Shown: positions 27,061 through 39,690, counted from the stretch's first letter. The stretch is 64,000 nt of DNA from Ashinkailepas kermadecensis (GCA_034440615.1 JAOTOM010004612.1:122001-186000); one strand, 5' to 3'. Notes: generated from the sequence alone by a model not told the origin. Translations and numbers: made by a program.

Positions 27061-28030
27061 GGGGGGGCCTACAGAGGGGACGCCTATATCCCGCGGACGG
27101 GAGGACGCCAGGCGCCCGGGGAGCTATACGGGGCAGGCGGCGCCTTCGCCCGGCCGGGAGAGAGAGACTCACCACCCCGACTGGGATCCAGCGCCGCCCA
27201 CCCCTTGACCCCAGCCGGCCGGGCCGGCAGACACTGGGAAGAATCCCAGGTCCCCGGCCCGAGGCGACCGGCTACTTGACCCGTGTGGAGCCCTACGGGC
27301 CCGCCGGCCCCTCCGGGATATCGGGACCAAAGAGGCGTGTTGGTCCCCCGTCACAACTAGCACCGTGCGACGGGGGACCTCAACCTCAAGGACTCCGTCA
27401 ACCCCGGGGGTGAGCCTAGGGGGCGCGGCTACCCCGATAAAACTGAGCGGACGGGTAAACCAGAGGAAGCTGGCCTATCTGCTCGTGACAAGGGAGGGGT
27501 TGGTGCTGCAGAGTTGGATGAAAGACATACAAAAGGTCGCTGGCACGGGGTGGATACTGGAATTTAAAGAGAGTGATGGGCGATGGGGACTATATGAGTC
27601 CCCGGAAACACCTCCGTGTTTCCACACTCCTCATCGGGGCGGCTGTGTTACCCCGAGGGAGCGCCAATTCCCTGGCCAGCCGAGTAACGAGGCTGACCCC
27701 ACTGCGGGGGGCAGTTCGTCGAAAGTCTGGCGCGGACAGGAGGTAGAGGCAAAACAACGCCAGGTAATTAGTCCACCTCTGGCCACTGTACATAGGGAAA
27801 GGATGGTGCAGTGGATCGGGGGACGCACGGACAGGTTTGGCACGCCGTAAGCCCAGGGGCTTAAAGGGTTGGACCGGCTAGGGTATAACGACGGCCAGGG
27901 GACGTACCCAACGTGGCAGGGATCCGTGCTCATCCGTTGGATACGTAGGGCTGGCCGCACGTTTTCAACGTGTAAGGCCAGGCATCGCGTTGATTGATTA
28001 AGGTTAGGTAAGTTGGCCATTTCTACCTGA
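27061..28030. other. GC-rich sequence upstream of the LINE ORF1
   Basis: Starts with a poly-G run at 27058 and stays GC-rich to about 27850. It may be the 5' UTR of the minus-strand LINE. Two long plus-strand open frames (26940-27413 and 27365-27850) read through it. The second has a plausible composition (KLAYLLVTREGLVLQSWMK) but no family I recognise, and could be an antisense or other-element remnant. Confidence 0.4.
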
Positions 28031-28640
28031 GTTCAGTTATAAGGCCGCATAAAAGCCCAAGAGAAATTTCACCGCCCAATGTTTCCAAACCTTAAGGGCA
28101 GCAACGAAAATAGATACAAATTATGCAATCAGGAAAGTCGCGTCAGCCATTTCCAGGTTGGATCTTGGAATTGGTAATTAATATGCAGTAAGGACTATTT
28201 GAGCCTGCAGTGACATTCGGAAGTAAGACCCGCTAAATGTTTACGTAACGCGCGAGGGGAGAAACTGCGGGCCGCCTGGTTTTAGTATGGATCGAATGAA
28301 CGTGTGGGAATGGCCGGAGCGAGTGATGGTCGTGAGTGAAAGGTCGTGTGGATGAAAGTGGGTAATTAAGGATCAGCGGAGATTGGTGGACACTCAGCGG
28401 AAATATTCAGCGGTCAGAAAACTTCACTGTCGAAATTGTTCCCAGGAAATTACCCGGGTCCAGCTTGCATCTGGCTACCCTCCGAGAACGTCGATTTTAT
28501 GTGTGAGGGTGGGGGGGGAGGTGTTTGTGTCGTGATATATGGTGGTACACGGGTGGGTCCCATAAATGGACGAGCGCCGGCGGCAGTGGCAGTACCCACG
28601 CCGTGTACCTAGGTATCATCTCCACCCATCAGTGTCACAT
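28031..28640. other. unassigned sequence
   Basis: No gene or recognised repeat; a short poly-G run occurs at about 28512. Confidence 0.35.
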
Positions 28641-28646
28641 CACACC

Positions 28647-28895
28647 CTAAGCCCCCAGCCCCTCCTCGCTACATGACCAGTCGGGCGCAGACACGGGCGT
28701 ATGTGGTGTGGAAAGTATCCTGGCCTCGTATATATAAATTCGTGCAGTGGTGGCGACGGGCCGCAGCAGGGTTGGTAGGACGACGGAGCGGTTGAAGTGG
28801 TTGGCCAGAGGGAAACGGCAGCCATCCAGCAGGCCCACCAACGAGGCGGCCGCAGCCGCCCGCACAGCGACCCTCCATCCCGTCTGTGCCGCCAT
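28647..28895 (-). CDS. possible first coding exon, hypothetical (low confidence)
   Basis: CpG-rich minus-strand frame with a genuine ATG at 28895. It begins MAAQTGWRVAVRAAAAASLV, a basic then hydrophobic start like a signal peptide or anchor, followed by GLLDGCRFPLANHFNRS. I recognise no family. Competing open frames overlap it in the same GC-rich patch, so it may be chance. If real, a splice donor should lie near 28740 or further down. Confidence 0.15.
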   Translation of the reverse strand: MAAQTGWRVAVRAAAAASLVGLLDGCRFPLANHFNRSVVLPTLLRPVATTARIYIYEARILSTPHTPVSAPDWSCSEEGLGA

Positions 28896-30150
28896 GACGA
28901 GGCCATCTGCGACACCGCCCAGCCCCGCGTGGCCCGGACCCCCCTACAACTACCTACCACATCCCTTTGGAGGAGTGACGGCGGTTTGTGTCCTCGGAAT
29001 GGAGCTTATCGCCGAACTTACCCGATGTTTAGTCTTGCCCTGCTATTGAATCCACTCTGGAAACGCATTGAACCGGCCATTATTCAAACGTGCAATTCCA
29101 GACCCATGCAAGCTGTTGTAATCATGCACGTCATCGATGGTAGTTTTTTGGTAATCGGTGTGAAACAAGATACGCAATACGCTTTCGATGGTCCAAGACG
29201 AGGAAAGCATCCGATGAGGAAAAGAGACGTCTTATCGGAAGGACGGCATCGACGTGCTCAGGGAAGGAAAATGAATACAGCAGAAATATCTTCTTGCACG
29301 ATTGTGTGATATAAGGCTATCAAATCCGACAGAACTGTGAAATGCTGACGGTATGGAGTGCATCCGAAGCTCTCACACAAGAAACATTAAAAAAACGAAA
29401 CATTATGAACAATGCTTAGAACTTGTTTTGACTTCTATAAAGTGCTCGAACAAAACCAAAAATGAGTTCAACTCTGCTCGAAAAAAATTGAGCTTTTTCA
29501 ATTGCGCTAGGATTAGTCAATGACCGATAGTACTCAAATTGGGCATACAGCGGCGGTATGACATGCATGACTCCAAAGTGACATACTTTGCAGGATTTTA
29601 GTCACTCAATCTTGAATTTCCATTTATATTTCACCTGCTTAAAAATTGAGCCCAACTTTAGTATTTCGGCTCAACAGACATGCTGCTAGCTGTTGCCTTC
29701 GAACCGCTTTGAGCTGACAACCAATGACAAAAGCGATGTGAATCACCATCCCATACGTGTCTTGGGGCATGGCCCAACGTGTAGCCGTTAGCCGTCTTGC
29801 CGTGGCCCAACGTGTAGCCGTCTTGGGGCACCAGCCCATACGTGTAGCTGGAGTAGCCGTAGTATTTGCTAAGTGAAGCAATTCTCTGAAATATTTAGCA
29901 TTGCATACCGAGTTACCGGCATCCCCTGATACAAATGTCGGCTATAGTAACTACGCTCCAAGTAATGCAATTTCTGATACAATTTGACCTGCAAATATTT
30001 CCATACATCTACCTGCATTCTGCATTCTTAACTAAATGGATACAGTGAATACTAATGTCAGGTGTCCTTAGTTGAGGGCGAGGAGGGTGGAGAACACGGC
30101 ATTGATAAGTGTATTGAAGTAGCGTCCCTTTCCTGTCCCACGTCGTCCCA
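28896..30150. other. unassigned sequence with a small degenerate tandem repeat
   Basis: At about 29755-29850 the words ggcccaacgtgtagccgt and cttggggca are repeated two to three times. No gene is recognised. A plus-strand frame at 28797-29309 overlaps the CpG-rich patch and has no motif. Confidence 0.4.
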
Positions 30151-30412
30151 ACAGCGGCCCGACAGCGGCCCGACAGCGGCCCGACAGCGGCCTGACAGCG
30201 GCTCGACAGCGGCCCGACAGCGGCCCGACAGCGGCCCGACAGCGGCTCGACAGCGGCCCGACAGCGGCTCGACAGCGGCCCGACAGCGGCCCGACAGCGG
30301 CCCGTCAGCGGCCCGACAGCGGCCTGACAGCGGCTCGACAGCGGCCCGACAGCGGCCCGACAGCGGCCCGACAGCGGCCCGACAGCGGCCCGACAACGGC
30401 TGACAGCGGCCC
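30151..30412. repeat. 11-bp minisatellite cagcggcccga, about 23 copies
   Basis: Tandem gacagcggccc units with variants carrying CTC or CTG instead of CCC. Open frames on both strands (poly RCRAAVGPLSG) are artefacts of the repeat. Confidence 0.96.
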
Positions 30413-30423
30413 GGCGTCGGACA

Positions 30424-30530
30424 ATAGGCCCAGCACACTGGACGGCTGCTGTTTCGGTCCAGCACACTGGACGGTTGCTGTGTTTCGGCCCAGCACACTG
30501 GACAGTTGCTGTGTTCCGGTCCACAACGGC
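30424..30530. repeat. about 36-bp tandem repeat, 3 copies
   Basis: Units contain ccagcacactggacggttg and ctgtgtttcggtc. It directly follows the 11-bp minisatellite. Confidence 0.88.
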
Positions 30531-32310
30531 AGGGTTGCGATCGTGGCGCAGCTCGATCGATCGCGTCTTCATAGAACTTCGCAAGTTCCCAGGGCATGCA
30601 AAGTTTCTCAGTTTTAATGGGAGGGGTTGACGGGAGATGGTCTACCTGCTTGCGCACACACCGACTGCCCCCCTCAGCAGACCCATCTCAGCAGAGGTGG
30701 GTCATGCCATCCGACCAGAGCACCAATTCAAGAGCGCGCTTCTGTCGGCCGGCAGAAGACCGGCAGTTTTCACACGGACCACTGGTCAGCGGTGCCGCAG
30801 ACCAGTGTGCTGACAGTCATTCACCAGGTAGTGCGTTCCACGACAGATCGACCAGTACACTTCACGCAATAAATTTTGATTCCGACCAAAATTTGCTTAC
30901 AGGGTATTGTTTGGCTGTTAATACGGCTGTGCAAATTCAACAACCCGATTGTCAAACAACATAGGTTTGCTTGACAATGGATGTCTCATCGATAAGTAAC
31001 AGAAAGGGTGGACAATCATGTACACTTTAGAAGAAAAAGTACCAGAGAAAACATTCCCGAAATAAAATGTCAATACTTCTTACATTTGGCCTCGTAACCT
31101 CGTGGCCTCCCGTGACTCCTAGCCCAACAAAATTGATAAATTTGACGGCGGAAATAAAAGTGGACATGAGTTCGCAAACCAAGGAAAAAAGTTCATCTTA
31201 TAAATATCCGATACAGCCGACTGATCTTCATGGCTTTTGCGATTTTGCGTTTTCCGGTTAGGACGCATTCCGTGTAAGATTGTTTCATTGGAAAGCTACA
31301 TAAGGTAGGACAATGGCATAAAGACACGTGCTATAAAAGCGTTTTCCTAAGAACAAACATTCATACCTGTTTAATATGGTGCACTATTTTCCCTTACAGC
31401 GTTCACGAATTTCAAGGTCAGCGATCAATTCAAAGGTCGTGTCAGCGACCAAATGTTAAGCAGGCTTAGCATTTTGTGCTAAAAAACATTTCCTCTCTGT
31501 GGACTGTTGATGACTGTGTTAAATGCAAATAAAAGCCGAGGTGATTGTCTCGCTTGTGTCTTTCCTTCCACCCCATTGGTACCTTAGCTCAATACTCTCC
31601 ATCCTGGTGGCGTTTGCGATGAAGATAAGGGCGCGGGCGTTAATGACGGCAGACAACAGAAGGGCTGACAGAGGGGAGGGGACGATAACAGGCTCGGCAG
31701 AGCCGGAGCAGTGTACGACTCAGTTTCGGACAACGCCTAGTGGAAAGAGGACGTGGTGACTTTTTTTCGACGTGCATAAACGCTACAATCAATGGTACAT
31801 AGTCACTGTGCCGATCCTTATCGTCGCCATAAAAGGCGAATAACACATTTTTTGTTGAAGTATCGGTAAGCATTATTGAAAACGTGAGCGATTCCCTTAT
31901 TACCAGAGGTGTAGTTTTGTGTGTGGCATATTGCATTAGGCTGACCAAGGATTCAAAAAGCCTTACTGATGCTGAAGCTGATAATTCATGTTCAACGCGG
32001 GAAAGCGATGCAAGCAATGCCAGTGGATCAGCAGGTGTTGTTGAGTTGCATGTGGCTGAAGCAGAAGGCAGTTGTCAAGACATCGACCTGGCGATGCCAG
32101 TTCTCGGCATTACATTTTAATTGTAATTTGCACTTGCTATTTACTGCGATCTTCGCCAGCCTAATGGACTCCGGGTGGTACGGTGACGAGATGCAGTACT
32201 GTACAGCCCACTAGTTCAGGAACACCTCAGCTGTCTACGGTGAACTGAGGGCAGCCGTCCGGCCATGGAGGTCTCGGTATTCCGGCCATGTGAGCACACT
32301 TTAATCCAAT
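30531..32310. other. unassigned sequence
   Basis: No supported gene. Overlapping frames at 31640-32017 (minus) and 31884-32120 (plus) have ordinary composition. The plus one reads TKDSKSLTDAEADNSCSTRE and may be a coding remnant of an unidentified element. No introns or motifs support either. Confidence 0.35.
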
Positions 32311-32315
32311 ATGTA

Positions 32316-32392
<77 letters not shown>
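32311..32392. repeat. (TA)n microsatellite
   Basis: About 75 bp of uninterrupted TA after a TATG start. Confidence 0.97.
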
Positions 32393-32395
<3 letters not shown>

Positions 32396-32842
32396 ATGGG
32401 TTATAGAACATATTTTGAGCGTAGTTCAGCAGTCACCAGTTATTAAACGGTGCAGTTCCCTTCTAAAGAGGAACTTCCAATACCAACCATGCCCGATCAG
32501 TGACCCTGCTTTAACAGTTGAACTTTCGCATGTGCATTCTACCGATTCCATTCAAAAAGTGTAAGAGCACCAAATGCGTAATCTATCGTCGATACCAGCA
32601 GACACGCCACCAGCAGACAGCTCCGCTTCGTCGATGTGGCCGCGTCACAGGGGCACGTGTGGTACTATGCGGGCTTCATGTCAGGAGTGTCACTTTGTAT
32701 GCGCTAGGGGGGGGGGGGCAACTGGCCCCAAATCATTCATTTCTCCCTCTCCAATCATTGACTTGGGCCCCCAATCAGACCGAAGCTATGGAGGCTCCAA
32801 TCATTAAGTCTATGAGGCGCCGCTTCAGGGCTCTCGAACGCA
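32393..32842. other. unassigned sequence with poly-G patch
   Basis: A poly-G run at 32707 followed by ggccccaaatcattc, and a second tccaatcatt motif at 32747 and 32796, suggest a degraded small element. No gene. Confidence 0.35.
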
Positions 32843-34139
32843 GGACAAAAATCCAATGCAGATGTTTTTCGACTCTGAAGTATGCTTCAATCCCAGTAAG
32901 TGATATATTCTTTTTCGACTCGCCTACCAACCTACGTCCAGTTGAATGCTTTGCACGACACGGGGTTAACCTCTACGTGATCCGGAGGTGAAATGCCACG
33001 AAAACTTCACCGAAAAGCTTTTTCAACCCTTCATCATATCTCAATCCTAATCAAAGGTAGACCATTCGACGCGTCGTACCAATCTACGTCGGGCTGAATA
33101 CCTTTCAGGCCCAGAGCTGACCTCTACATGGCCCAGAGGTTAAAAAACTTTTGCAAAGTCTTCTTCCATTGGTATGTATTGTCACATCGCAAGAAGCACA
33201 CCATCGGGCTCCTCGACACAGCATCCATCGGCCTGGTTAACTTCATGACACCAGGCTAACCTTCACGTGACCTAGCGCTTGAAAACCACAATAAAAAAAA
33301 CACCTGCGTTACAGTTCCTGTAGCCTAGGAAAAGATATATGTTTCGAGTTGACTTCTTACCATATGATCATGGGTGTCACTTTGTGAAATTGATTGGGAG
33401 ACCAATTGATGTTTTTGGTGACATTTTTCTTCGGAGAGTTAACCCTTGGTCAAATAGATTTTTTCTGCTGATCGAAGAAAAATGTCTACTCTACTCTCCG
33501 AAGAAAAATGTCACCAAAAACATTAATTGGTCTCCCAAACAATTTCACAAAGTGACACCCATGATCATATGGTAACATCTATCCACAACTGCTCTCAATC
33601 TATCCTCATCTATCCCCAGCTCAACTCAACTGTCAACTCGAAACATCTATCTTTTCCTAGGCTACAGGAACTGTAACGCCGGTGTTTTTTTTTCTCGTGG
33701 GTTTCAACCGCTAGGTCACGTGAAGGTTAACCTGGTGTCATGAAGTTAATTAAGCCGATGGATGCTGTGTCGAGGAGCCCGATGGTATGCTTCTTGCGAT
33801 GTGACAATACATACCAATGGAGGAAGACTTTGCAAAAGTTTTTTTTCCTCTGGGCCATGTGGAGGTCAGCTCTAGGCCATGAAAGGTATTCAGCCCGACG
33901 TAGATTGGTACGAGTCGTATGGTCTACCTTTGATTAGGATTGAGATATGATGAAGGGTTGAAAAAACTTTTCGGTGAAGTTTTCGTGGTATTTCACCTCC
34001 GGATCACAGAGGTTAACCCCGTGTCGTACAATACATTCAACCGGACGTAGGTTGGTAGGCGAGTCGAAAAAGTATATACCACTTGCTGGGATTTAAGCAT
34101 ATTTCACAGGTCGAAAAACATCTTCAGTGGATTTTTTCC
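32843..34139. mobile_element. 1.3-kb foldback element (long inverted repeat)
   Basis: The left arm (32843-33438) and right arm (33494-34139) are reverse complements along almost their whole length. The innermost stem is tgacatttttcttcggagag (33419-33438) with its exact partner at 33494-33513, and the loop is 55 bases. The right arm has an extra segment of about 60 bp near 33580-33640. The outermost match is aggacaaaaatcc against aggaaaaaatcc. No coding sequence and no sure target duplication. The arms are made of diverged repeats of about 150 bp that continue beyond the right end. Confidence 0.9.
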
Positions 34140-34520
34140 TGATTGTTTACCTCTAGGTTACGCGGAGATCAACCCTGGGTCATGAATGGTGTTCAGCCGG
34201 ACGTAGATCGGTACGAGTCGAATAGTGCACTTTTTTTTTCTACTTTGCAAAGGCAAAGTGCCATACGCTATATTGCATCTTTAAATGGGATTGGAGCATA
34301 TTTAAAGGCCGAAAAAGAATTTCAGCGATTTTTCGTGTTTTTTTTTACCTCTCGATCAGGTGGTCAACCCTGGGTCATGAAAGGTGTTCAGCCGGCCGTA
34401 TATTTGCACGACGATTCGAATGATGCACCTTCGGTTGGGATTAGAGCATATTAGAGCATATTAGAGCATATTAGAGCATATTAGAACATATTTGAGGGTC
34501 GAAACATAATTCCAGCAACT
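33730..34520 (+). repeat. array of about five diverged 140-195 bp monomers
   Basis: Recurring blocks begin near 33732, 33873, 34019, 34175 and 34370 with (g)gtcatgaaaggtgttcagcc-like text, followed by ggacgtagatnggtacgagtcg and then gggattagagcatatt. The last monomer contains five copies of the short unit ttagagcata (34440-34490). The first three lie in the right arm of the foldback element; the last two lie outside it. Confidence 0.78.
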
Positions 34521-34649
34521 TTTATGACATAGGTTCTAAAATCTGAAAGCCAAAGGTGTTGTTTTATGAAAATTATTGGGGTGGGGAGGGGGGAAAATCC
34601 TACAGTATTTAGGTAGGTATAAGGTGGGCCTGTATAACACGCGCACGGG

Positions 34650-35105
34650 GGGGGCGTAATCCATCCTTTTCTCCTGTTTTTCGGCGTTATCTCACAAACG
34701 GGCGGCGGTATTGTAATGCAATCTTGTTACTTTGCAAAAACCGATGACCGCATCCTTTGGACAAAATCGAAATCCATTAGCAAAGATAGGAACTGCGGGG
34801 ATGCCAAATCGACCGACTGGGCGGCGGCTGCTGAGCGTTCAAGGTCACACAGACTTCTTCGGTGCGGTAATGACGGCGCGGTGTGGCGGCTGAACTCGAC
34901 CTCATTTAACCATGAAGATGCTCATCTAGGGTCATGAAATTTGTACTGAAGCGAGTTCACAACATGCGTAATCTTCTCTCGAAATGTTGTGCTTATAGCT
35001 TTAGTAGTTTCCGAAATCTTAGAGTCATGGGCCGAATCCTCCCCTGTCCCTCCTATGCGCAGAATGTGAGGCCCTCCGGAGCGCTTGTTATTCGACCCTG
35101 TCCTC
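34650..35105. repeat. dispersed repeat B, copy 1
   Basis: Similar over about 430 bp to 53995-54520. Shared words include ttctcctgttttt, tattgtaatg, ataggaactgcgg/ataggaactatgg, ttcaaggtcac, gggtcatgaaat and tactgaagcgag. No coding capacity is evident. Confidence 0.8.
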
Positions 35106-37116
35106 AATTATGTTTGCATACTAGATTTAGGCCACTTAATCTGCTGATAGGAATAATTTGCAATTGTTGTGATGCTCAAGATAAATATAAAAATACAACC
35201 ATACGTATAGAACACCAGGTTACTACTAAATGGGTAGGGAATTGCCCGATTCAATAGAAAGCCCGACAAAAGATTAGCGAGCGCAAATTTCGTAATGTTC
35301 CATCTGTGCGCAAGAGTTCACCAGCCACGCTTCCTTCGTTGCTCATATATCAACGAGCAAAGCTACCTTGCAATCTACTAGCCCACCCACACACATGCGT
35401 GATGGCAAACTATTAATATGTTATTAATATTAATATTTGTGGGAAAGACACACAGAATACATCCAGGTTGGGAATCAGGGCTCCGGTCATACCAACATGC
35501 ATTGAATAGACTGATACAGCGGAGCGGATTGCGTTCGGACATTCAATATAGAATGTTGAGTCCGTATTCGTAGTTATTCGATCGATTTGTGGTCATATTT
35601 GTTCTTTCTTGATGGTGAAAATAATGACAATAATTCAATGCTTATCAATTGCAACTGCCAGTTGAATGTACCTTAGGCATTGTTTTCACGTTAGTTCATC
35701 TAATTTCAATATCATCTGAAAAGAGGCCGATTTCCAGATATCCTCAAAATTCAAGCAAGGAAGACCAAGGGGGTTTTACCATTCGTATCACTACGCTCGC
35801 TCGCAACGCTCGCTCACTCCTGAATAGTCAGTGTAAACACGCAAGGTGCACGCTGCCTGAGACAAGTCTGTGGAAGAATGCGTGCTAAGTATGACGATAT
35901 CTGGCAATCTAAATCAAATCAGGCCCTTTATGACCTTCACATTTTAGTGACTTGTCATGACAATGTGAAGGTGTGATGGCGGTTCGAAAATTCCCTGATG
36001 AAAATAATACAACGCATCTGCCTTTAATAATCTCAGGGTACGTAACAGACAACCCAGGAGGATTTAGGAACACGACCGTCATTTGCCATCTGCCGCGGTC
36101 TCCCACCAACAGCCAGACTACAACACCCAAATGTACAAATGCATGTGTGTGACCATGTCACACCCTTATCACCGATCATATTACACCACTGTAACCTAAA
36201 CCCCGTTACCACTACCAGTGCCCTACTAGTAAGGGTATGCATGGGGTAGAATAAAGCAGCCGTCGTGAGCGATGTACAAGGGATCTCGATCCATGTCTCG
36301 TAGCGTTTCTAAGCTTAATAAGCAGAACAAATGCTGTCAGTATGGAATTGGGCCCCTCGTCACCAACGTGAAACGAAAACTTTGCAGATGCATACTTGCT
36401 ATCTGTATTATCACAGACGCACACTTGCTACGTGGACTATCAATCTTGAAGTCGTACTGAGGGTGTGAGACTGTAAACTATCTAGGAAAAGAAGCCGATA
36501 CACATGGGCAGGGAAATAGCAATGCTGGGACCAAAACCTGGCTACATGCGAGGAAGCGTGGTTTCTACGAATCAGAAGGCAGGAATAACAGTAGATAAGT
36601 ACAGTACAGGGCATCAAATGTGTAGCACTCTCTGTTTGGCTGTCTGATTCGCTGATGTCACGGAATGAAGATGACTTTAATTTGTCGGATTCTAAGTGCA
36701 CTGCATGTGCAATATTTTGCTGCTTCTGTACTATTTTGCTGTTCTTTGTAGCTGTTCAAATAAGTAGCCATTTCTGGTATCTCCCCGTTTTATATGTCCT
36801 ATATGTCTTATATGGTAAAATACGTATGCGTCGCCACTCCCCAAGTAGTTACGTGCCTGCGAAATAGGCAAAGTAGTCGCAATAGTACATTTCACGGATA
36901 ATAAAAAGAAGATACTTTATCACACATGTAGACAGAAATATATTGGAAAATAATTATTCCTCATTATGCAGATTTGGCATGGGGTGATGTATCATGCACC
37001 ATGTTGTAGCCCCGGGAAAAGGATGTGCCAAAAAAGTTTTTTTTCTTTCCAAAATTCAGCATTTTAACGTTTGCAGCGCGGCGGCCCTGCCAGTACCGGG
37101 GACTTCCGCCAGGGGC
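35106..37116. other. unassigned sequence
   Basis: No gene, RNA or obvious repeat recognised. Several short frames are present, none longer than about 100 codons and none with a motif. Confidence 0.4.
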
Positions 37117-37117
37117 G

Positions 37118-37650
37118 GATTCGGGAATTGTCATGGGGGCACTAGTCTGAAGAGGCGCCATTTCTTCGGAGGGGCGCCACTGCGAAAGTACTTGGAGGCA
37201 GGGGCGAATACGGGGGTAGCACTGAAGGCATATGCCCCCATGGAATTTGGCGTCCCTTCGGCCGGGAAAAGGCTCCACTCCGAGAAAGCTCGAGTGCATC
37301 CCTATCGAATTTTTAGCCACAGGTGCCCCTCTCAGAGTAAAAGGCGTCCTTTCAGTGTGCTCGGGTGCATCCCGCTCGAATTATTCGGCCAGAGGCGCTC
37401 CTTGGAAGGAAAAGGCCCCTATTCAGTCTGCTTGAGTGAACCCGTCTAATTTTTTGTTTCAGTCAGATGCGCACCTTAGAAGGTAAAGGCCGAGTGCACC
37501 ATACTCCTCATTTTTTTTCCAGCTAGAAGCGCCCCCACCCTCCAAAGCCAGTTAGTTATTGTGTGGTTTAGGGGCGCATCGACTGCATAGGTCATTTCGC
37601 CCCTCCAGAGCCAAAGTTCCCTCATGACAATTTCTGAACCCGCTCCTGTC
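37118..37650. mobile_element. MITE family G (GGATCCAGGAATTGTCATG), copy 1
   Basis: The left end is caggggcggattcgggaatt; the right end, reverse-complemented, is gacaggagcgggttcagaaa, and both continue into attgtcatg. The interior has degenerate units of 60-70 bp built around ggggcgcc and aattcgagggg/gcactcgag. Same family as copies at 38.3, 39.2, 39.7, 41.4 and 47.2 kb. Confidence 0.82.
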
Positions 37651-38265
37651 TAGAGGAGTGTCTTTTCTTTCCGAGGGGCGCCTTTTTCTCTCGGAGGGGA
37701 AAAATGCATCAAGTGGGTGTCATTCGACGTGGCTTGTGTCGTATTATAATGTTACCAAATATAACAAATTTCTAAGGTCAAAGGTCAAACCGATTTCTCA
37801 GAGTCCTCGCGTTTCGTGGCTATAGCTTCAATTTGCATTATGTTGGTGTCATTCGACGTGGCTTGCCGTACGGTATCAGAATGTTGAGGTATCGAAATAA
37901 TTTCAAAGGTGTCGAAGGTCCGGCCTTTGTACAATGATTGAGTGTATTGGAATAGGAGGGTCAAATCTAATTTTGTTTGCAGCCGTTGTGATAGCAAGCA
38001 CTCGTATCCTATATGACTAGGGGCTCCCCAAAAAATCCGTCATAACCTGCTCGAACGGTGCTCTCATCGCTGTTTTTTTAAATTTACACTGCCACATTGC
38101 TGTTCTGGACATATAAAACATATAACTTTTTTTCTTCTCAAATTGTCCGCTTTCCTCTCAATGGTTCAACGGAAGGTGTCAAATTTGGAAGAGAAGCCAC
38201 ACGTGAATGCGCACAATTTTATAACTAGCCGGAGTTCACAATCGCGAAAGAGCAATGTTGTAATC
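37651..38265. other. unassigned sequence
   Basis: The phrase gtcattcgacgtggcttg occurs at about 37720 and again at about 37847, a partial duplication about 127 bp apart. Otherwise nothing is recognised. Confidence 0.45.
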
Positions 38266-38268
38266 ACG

Positions 38269-38585
38269 GGTAGATCCAGGAATTGTCATGGGGGGCACTT
38301 GTCTGTAGGGGCGCCATTTCTTTGCAGCGGCGCCACTGCGAAAGCACCTGGAGGGGCGCCTCTGGCTGCAAAATTCGAGAGGGCGGGTTGCACTCGACCC
38401 TTCCTGAAGGGGCGCCTTTCCTTCCAAGGGGTGCCTTTTTATTTCATAGGGGCGCCTCCGGCTGAAAAACTCGAGCGGGTATACTGGAACCTTTTCAGAG
38501 GGACGCCTTTTGCCGGTCTGAGGGACGCCACCTTCCACGTGGGGTACATGCCCTCAGTGCCACACCCTTTATCCGCCCTGGTTGT
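38269..38585. mobile_element. MITE family G, copy 2
   Basis: Begins gggtagatccaggaattgtc and ends in ttatccgccctggttg, whose reverse complement is caaccagggcggataa. The internal ggcgcc/cgaaaa units match copy 1. Confidence 0.8.
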
Positions 38586-39165
38586 CACTGCATCGAAATG
38601 TGTGCCCGTAAAACAGGAAAGCATGGGATAGGTAATTACATGTCCATATTTGCTACTATAAAACCATCGTCCAATATTTTATGTTTTTCCTGCTGCAAAA
38701 GGGCAACGTTTAACATACTTGCAGAATTGCCATTGACCTTTATATATAACAAGACGGCTGACTCGCTGCCCGCCGCACGCTCCGCATCCTATTCCGGCCG
38801 GTCCCGGTTTGAGCAGCGGTATATGGGCACAAGATCGAGCGCGCCGCCCGTTCCCATGCATTTTGGCCCTGGAATGAAATGTTGTAAAATAAAAAGTTGT
38901 GGATATATTTTGATAAAAAGTAGTGCAAAATGATGCCGGTTTCATGATGAGCCGATAGAAACGGCGAAACATCTTGTAAAATATTGTAATTGTGCTTTCG
39001 AGGTCTAACTTCTATCATCGTTTTGCCAACTTTGTGCGGCATTCGGCATGTGTACCCCATGGAATTAAGACCCCGGATACCCGATAAACGCTAGCGAAGT
39101 AACGCTGGGAATGTTTGCAGATGACAGCGTATGTGTACTGCGTGCGCACCCTATATCCCCTAATC
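38586..39165. other. unassigned sequence
   Basis: AT-rich with a GC-rich patch at 38760-38860. No gene or repeat recognised. Confidence 0.35.
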
Positions 39166-39413
39166 AGGGTCGGATCCAGGAATTGTCATGAGACAGGGGT
39201 ATTTGTCTGGGGGCGCCATTTCTTAGGAGGTGCACCCTGCGAAAATGTCTGAAGGGGCGCCTTCGGCCGAAAATCCGTTTAGCAGGGGAGGGGGCGTTTA
39301 CTTGAGCACACTGAAGGGGTGCTTCTGGCCGAAAAATATGAAGGGGAGCACTCGAGCCTTCCCGGAGGGGCGCAGGTTCCAAATTCCATGGGGACATGTC
39401 CCTGAATCCGCCG
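39166..39413. mobile_element. MITE family G, copy 3
   Basis: Left end agggtcggatccaggaattg; right end ctgaatccgccga, the reverse complement of tcggcggattcag. A compact copy of about 250 bp. Confidence 0.82.
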
Positions 39414-39464
39414 ACCATCCCTGAATCTGCACGACCATCCTGCAGGGCACGGGTTGACGCTCAG

Positions 39465-39690
39465 GCAGGGGTGTTGCTTTATATACTTTCGAGGGGACAA
39501 GTGCCACATCAATGTTGGCTTTGCCCCCGCCAATAATTGCATACTTTAACATGGGACCCTATGGAGTGTGTTCCCAAATCAATCTGAGCCTGCCAATTGC
39601 CTTCATGTATTTTGCCCTCCTCCCCCCCCCCCCCCCGACATAATAATTTTCAGAAATCAACATCAAGGCGCTCAGGACTTCCTCTTTAAT
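39465..39690. repeat. partial copy of the foldback-arm unit found at 41.2 and 41.9 kb
   Basis: Contains tttaacatgggaccctatgg, then aatcaatctgagcctgccaa, then attgccttcatgtattttgc and a poly-C run. These match both arms of the 40.8-43.0 kb element (for example 41940-42060). Confidence 0.78.

Noticed and set aside
27365..27850. Plus-strand 161-codon frame as a host gene
   Set aside because: It lies in the GC-rich putative 5' region of a LINE on the other strand, with no recognised family.
31640..32120. Overlapping plus and minus frames as a gene
   Set aside because: No motif, and both strands are equally open; evidence is insufficient.
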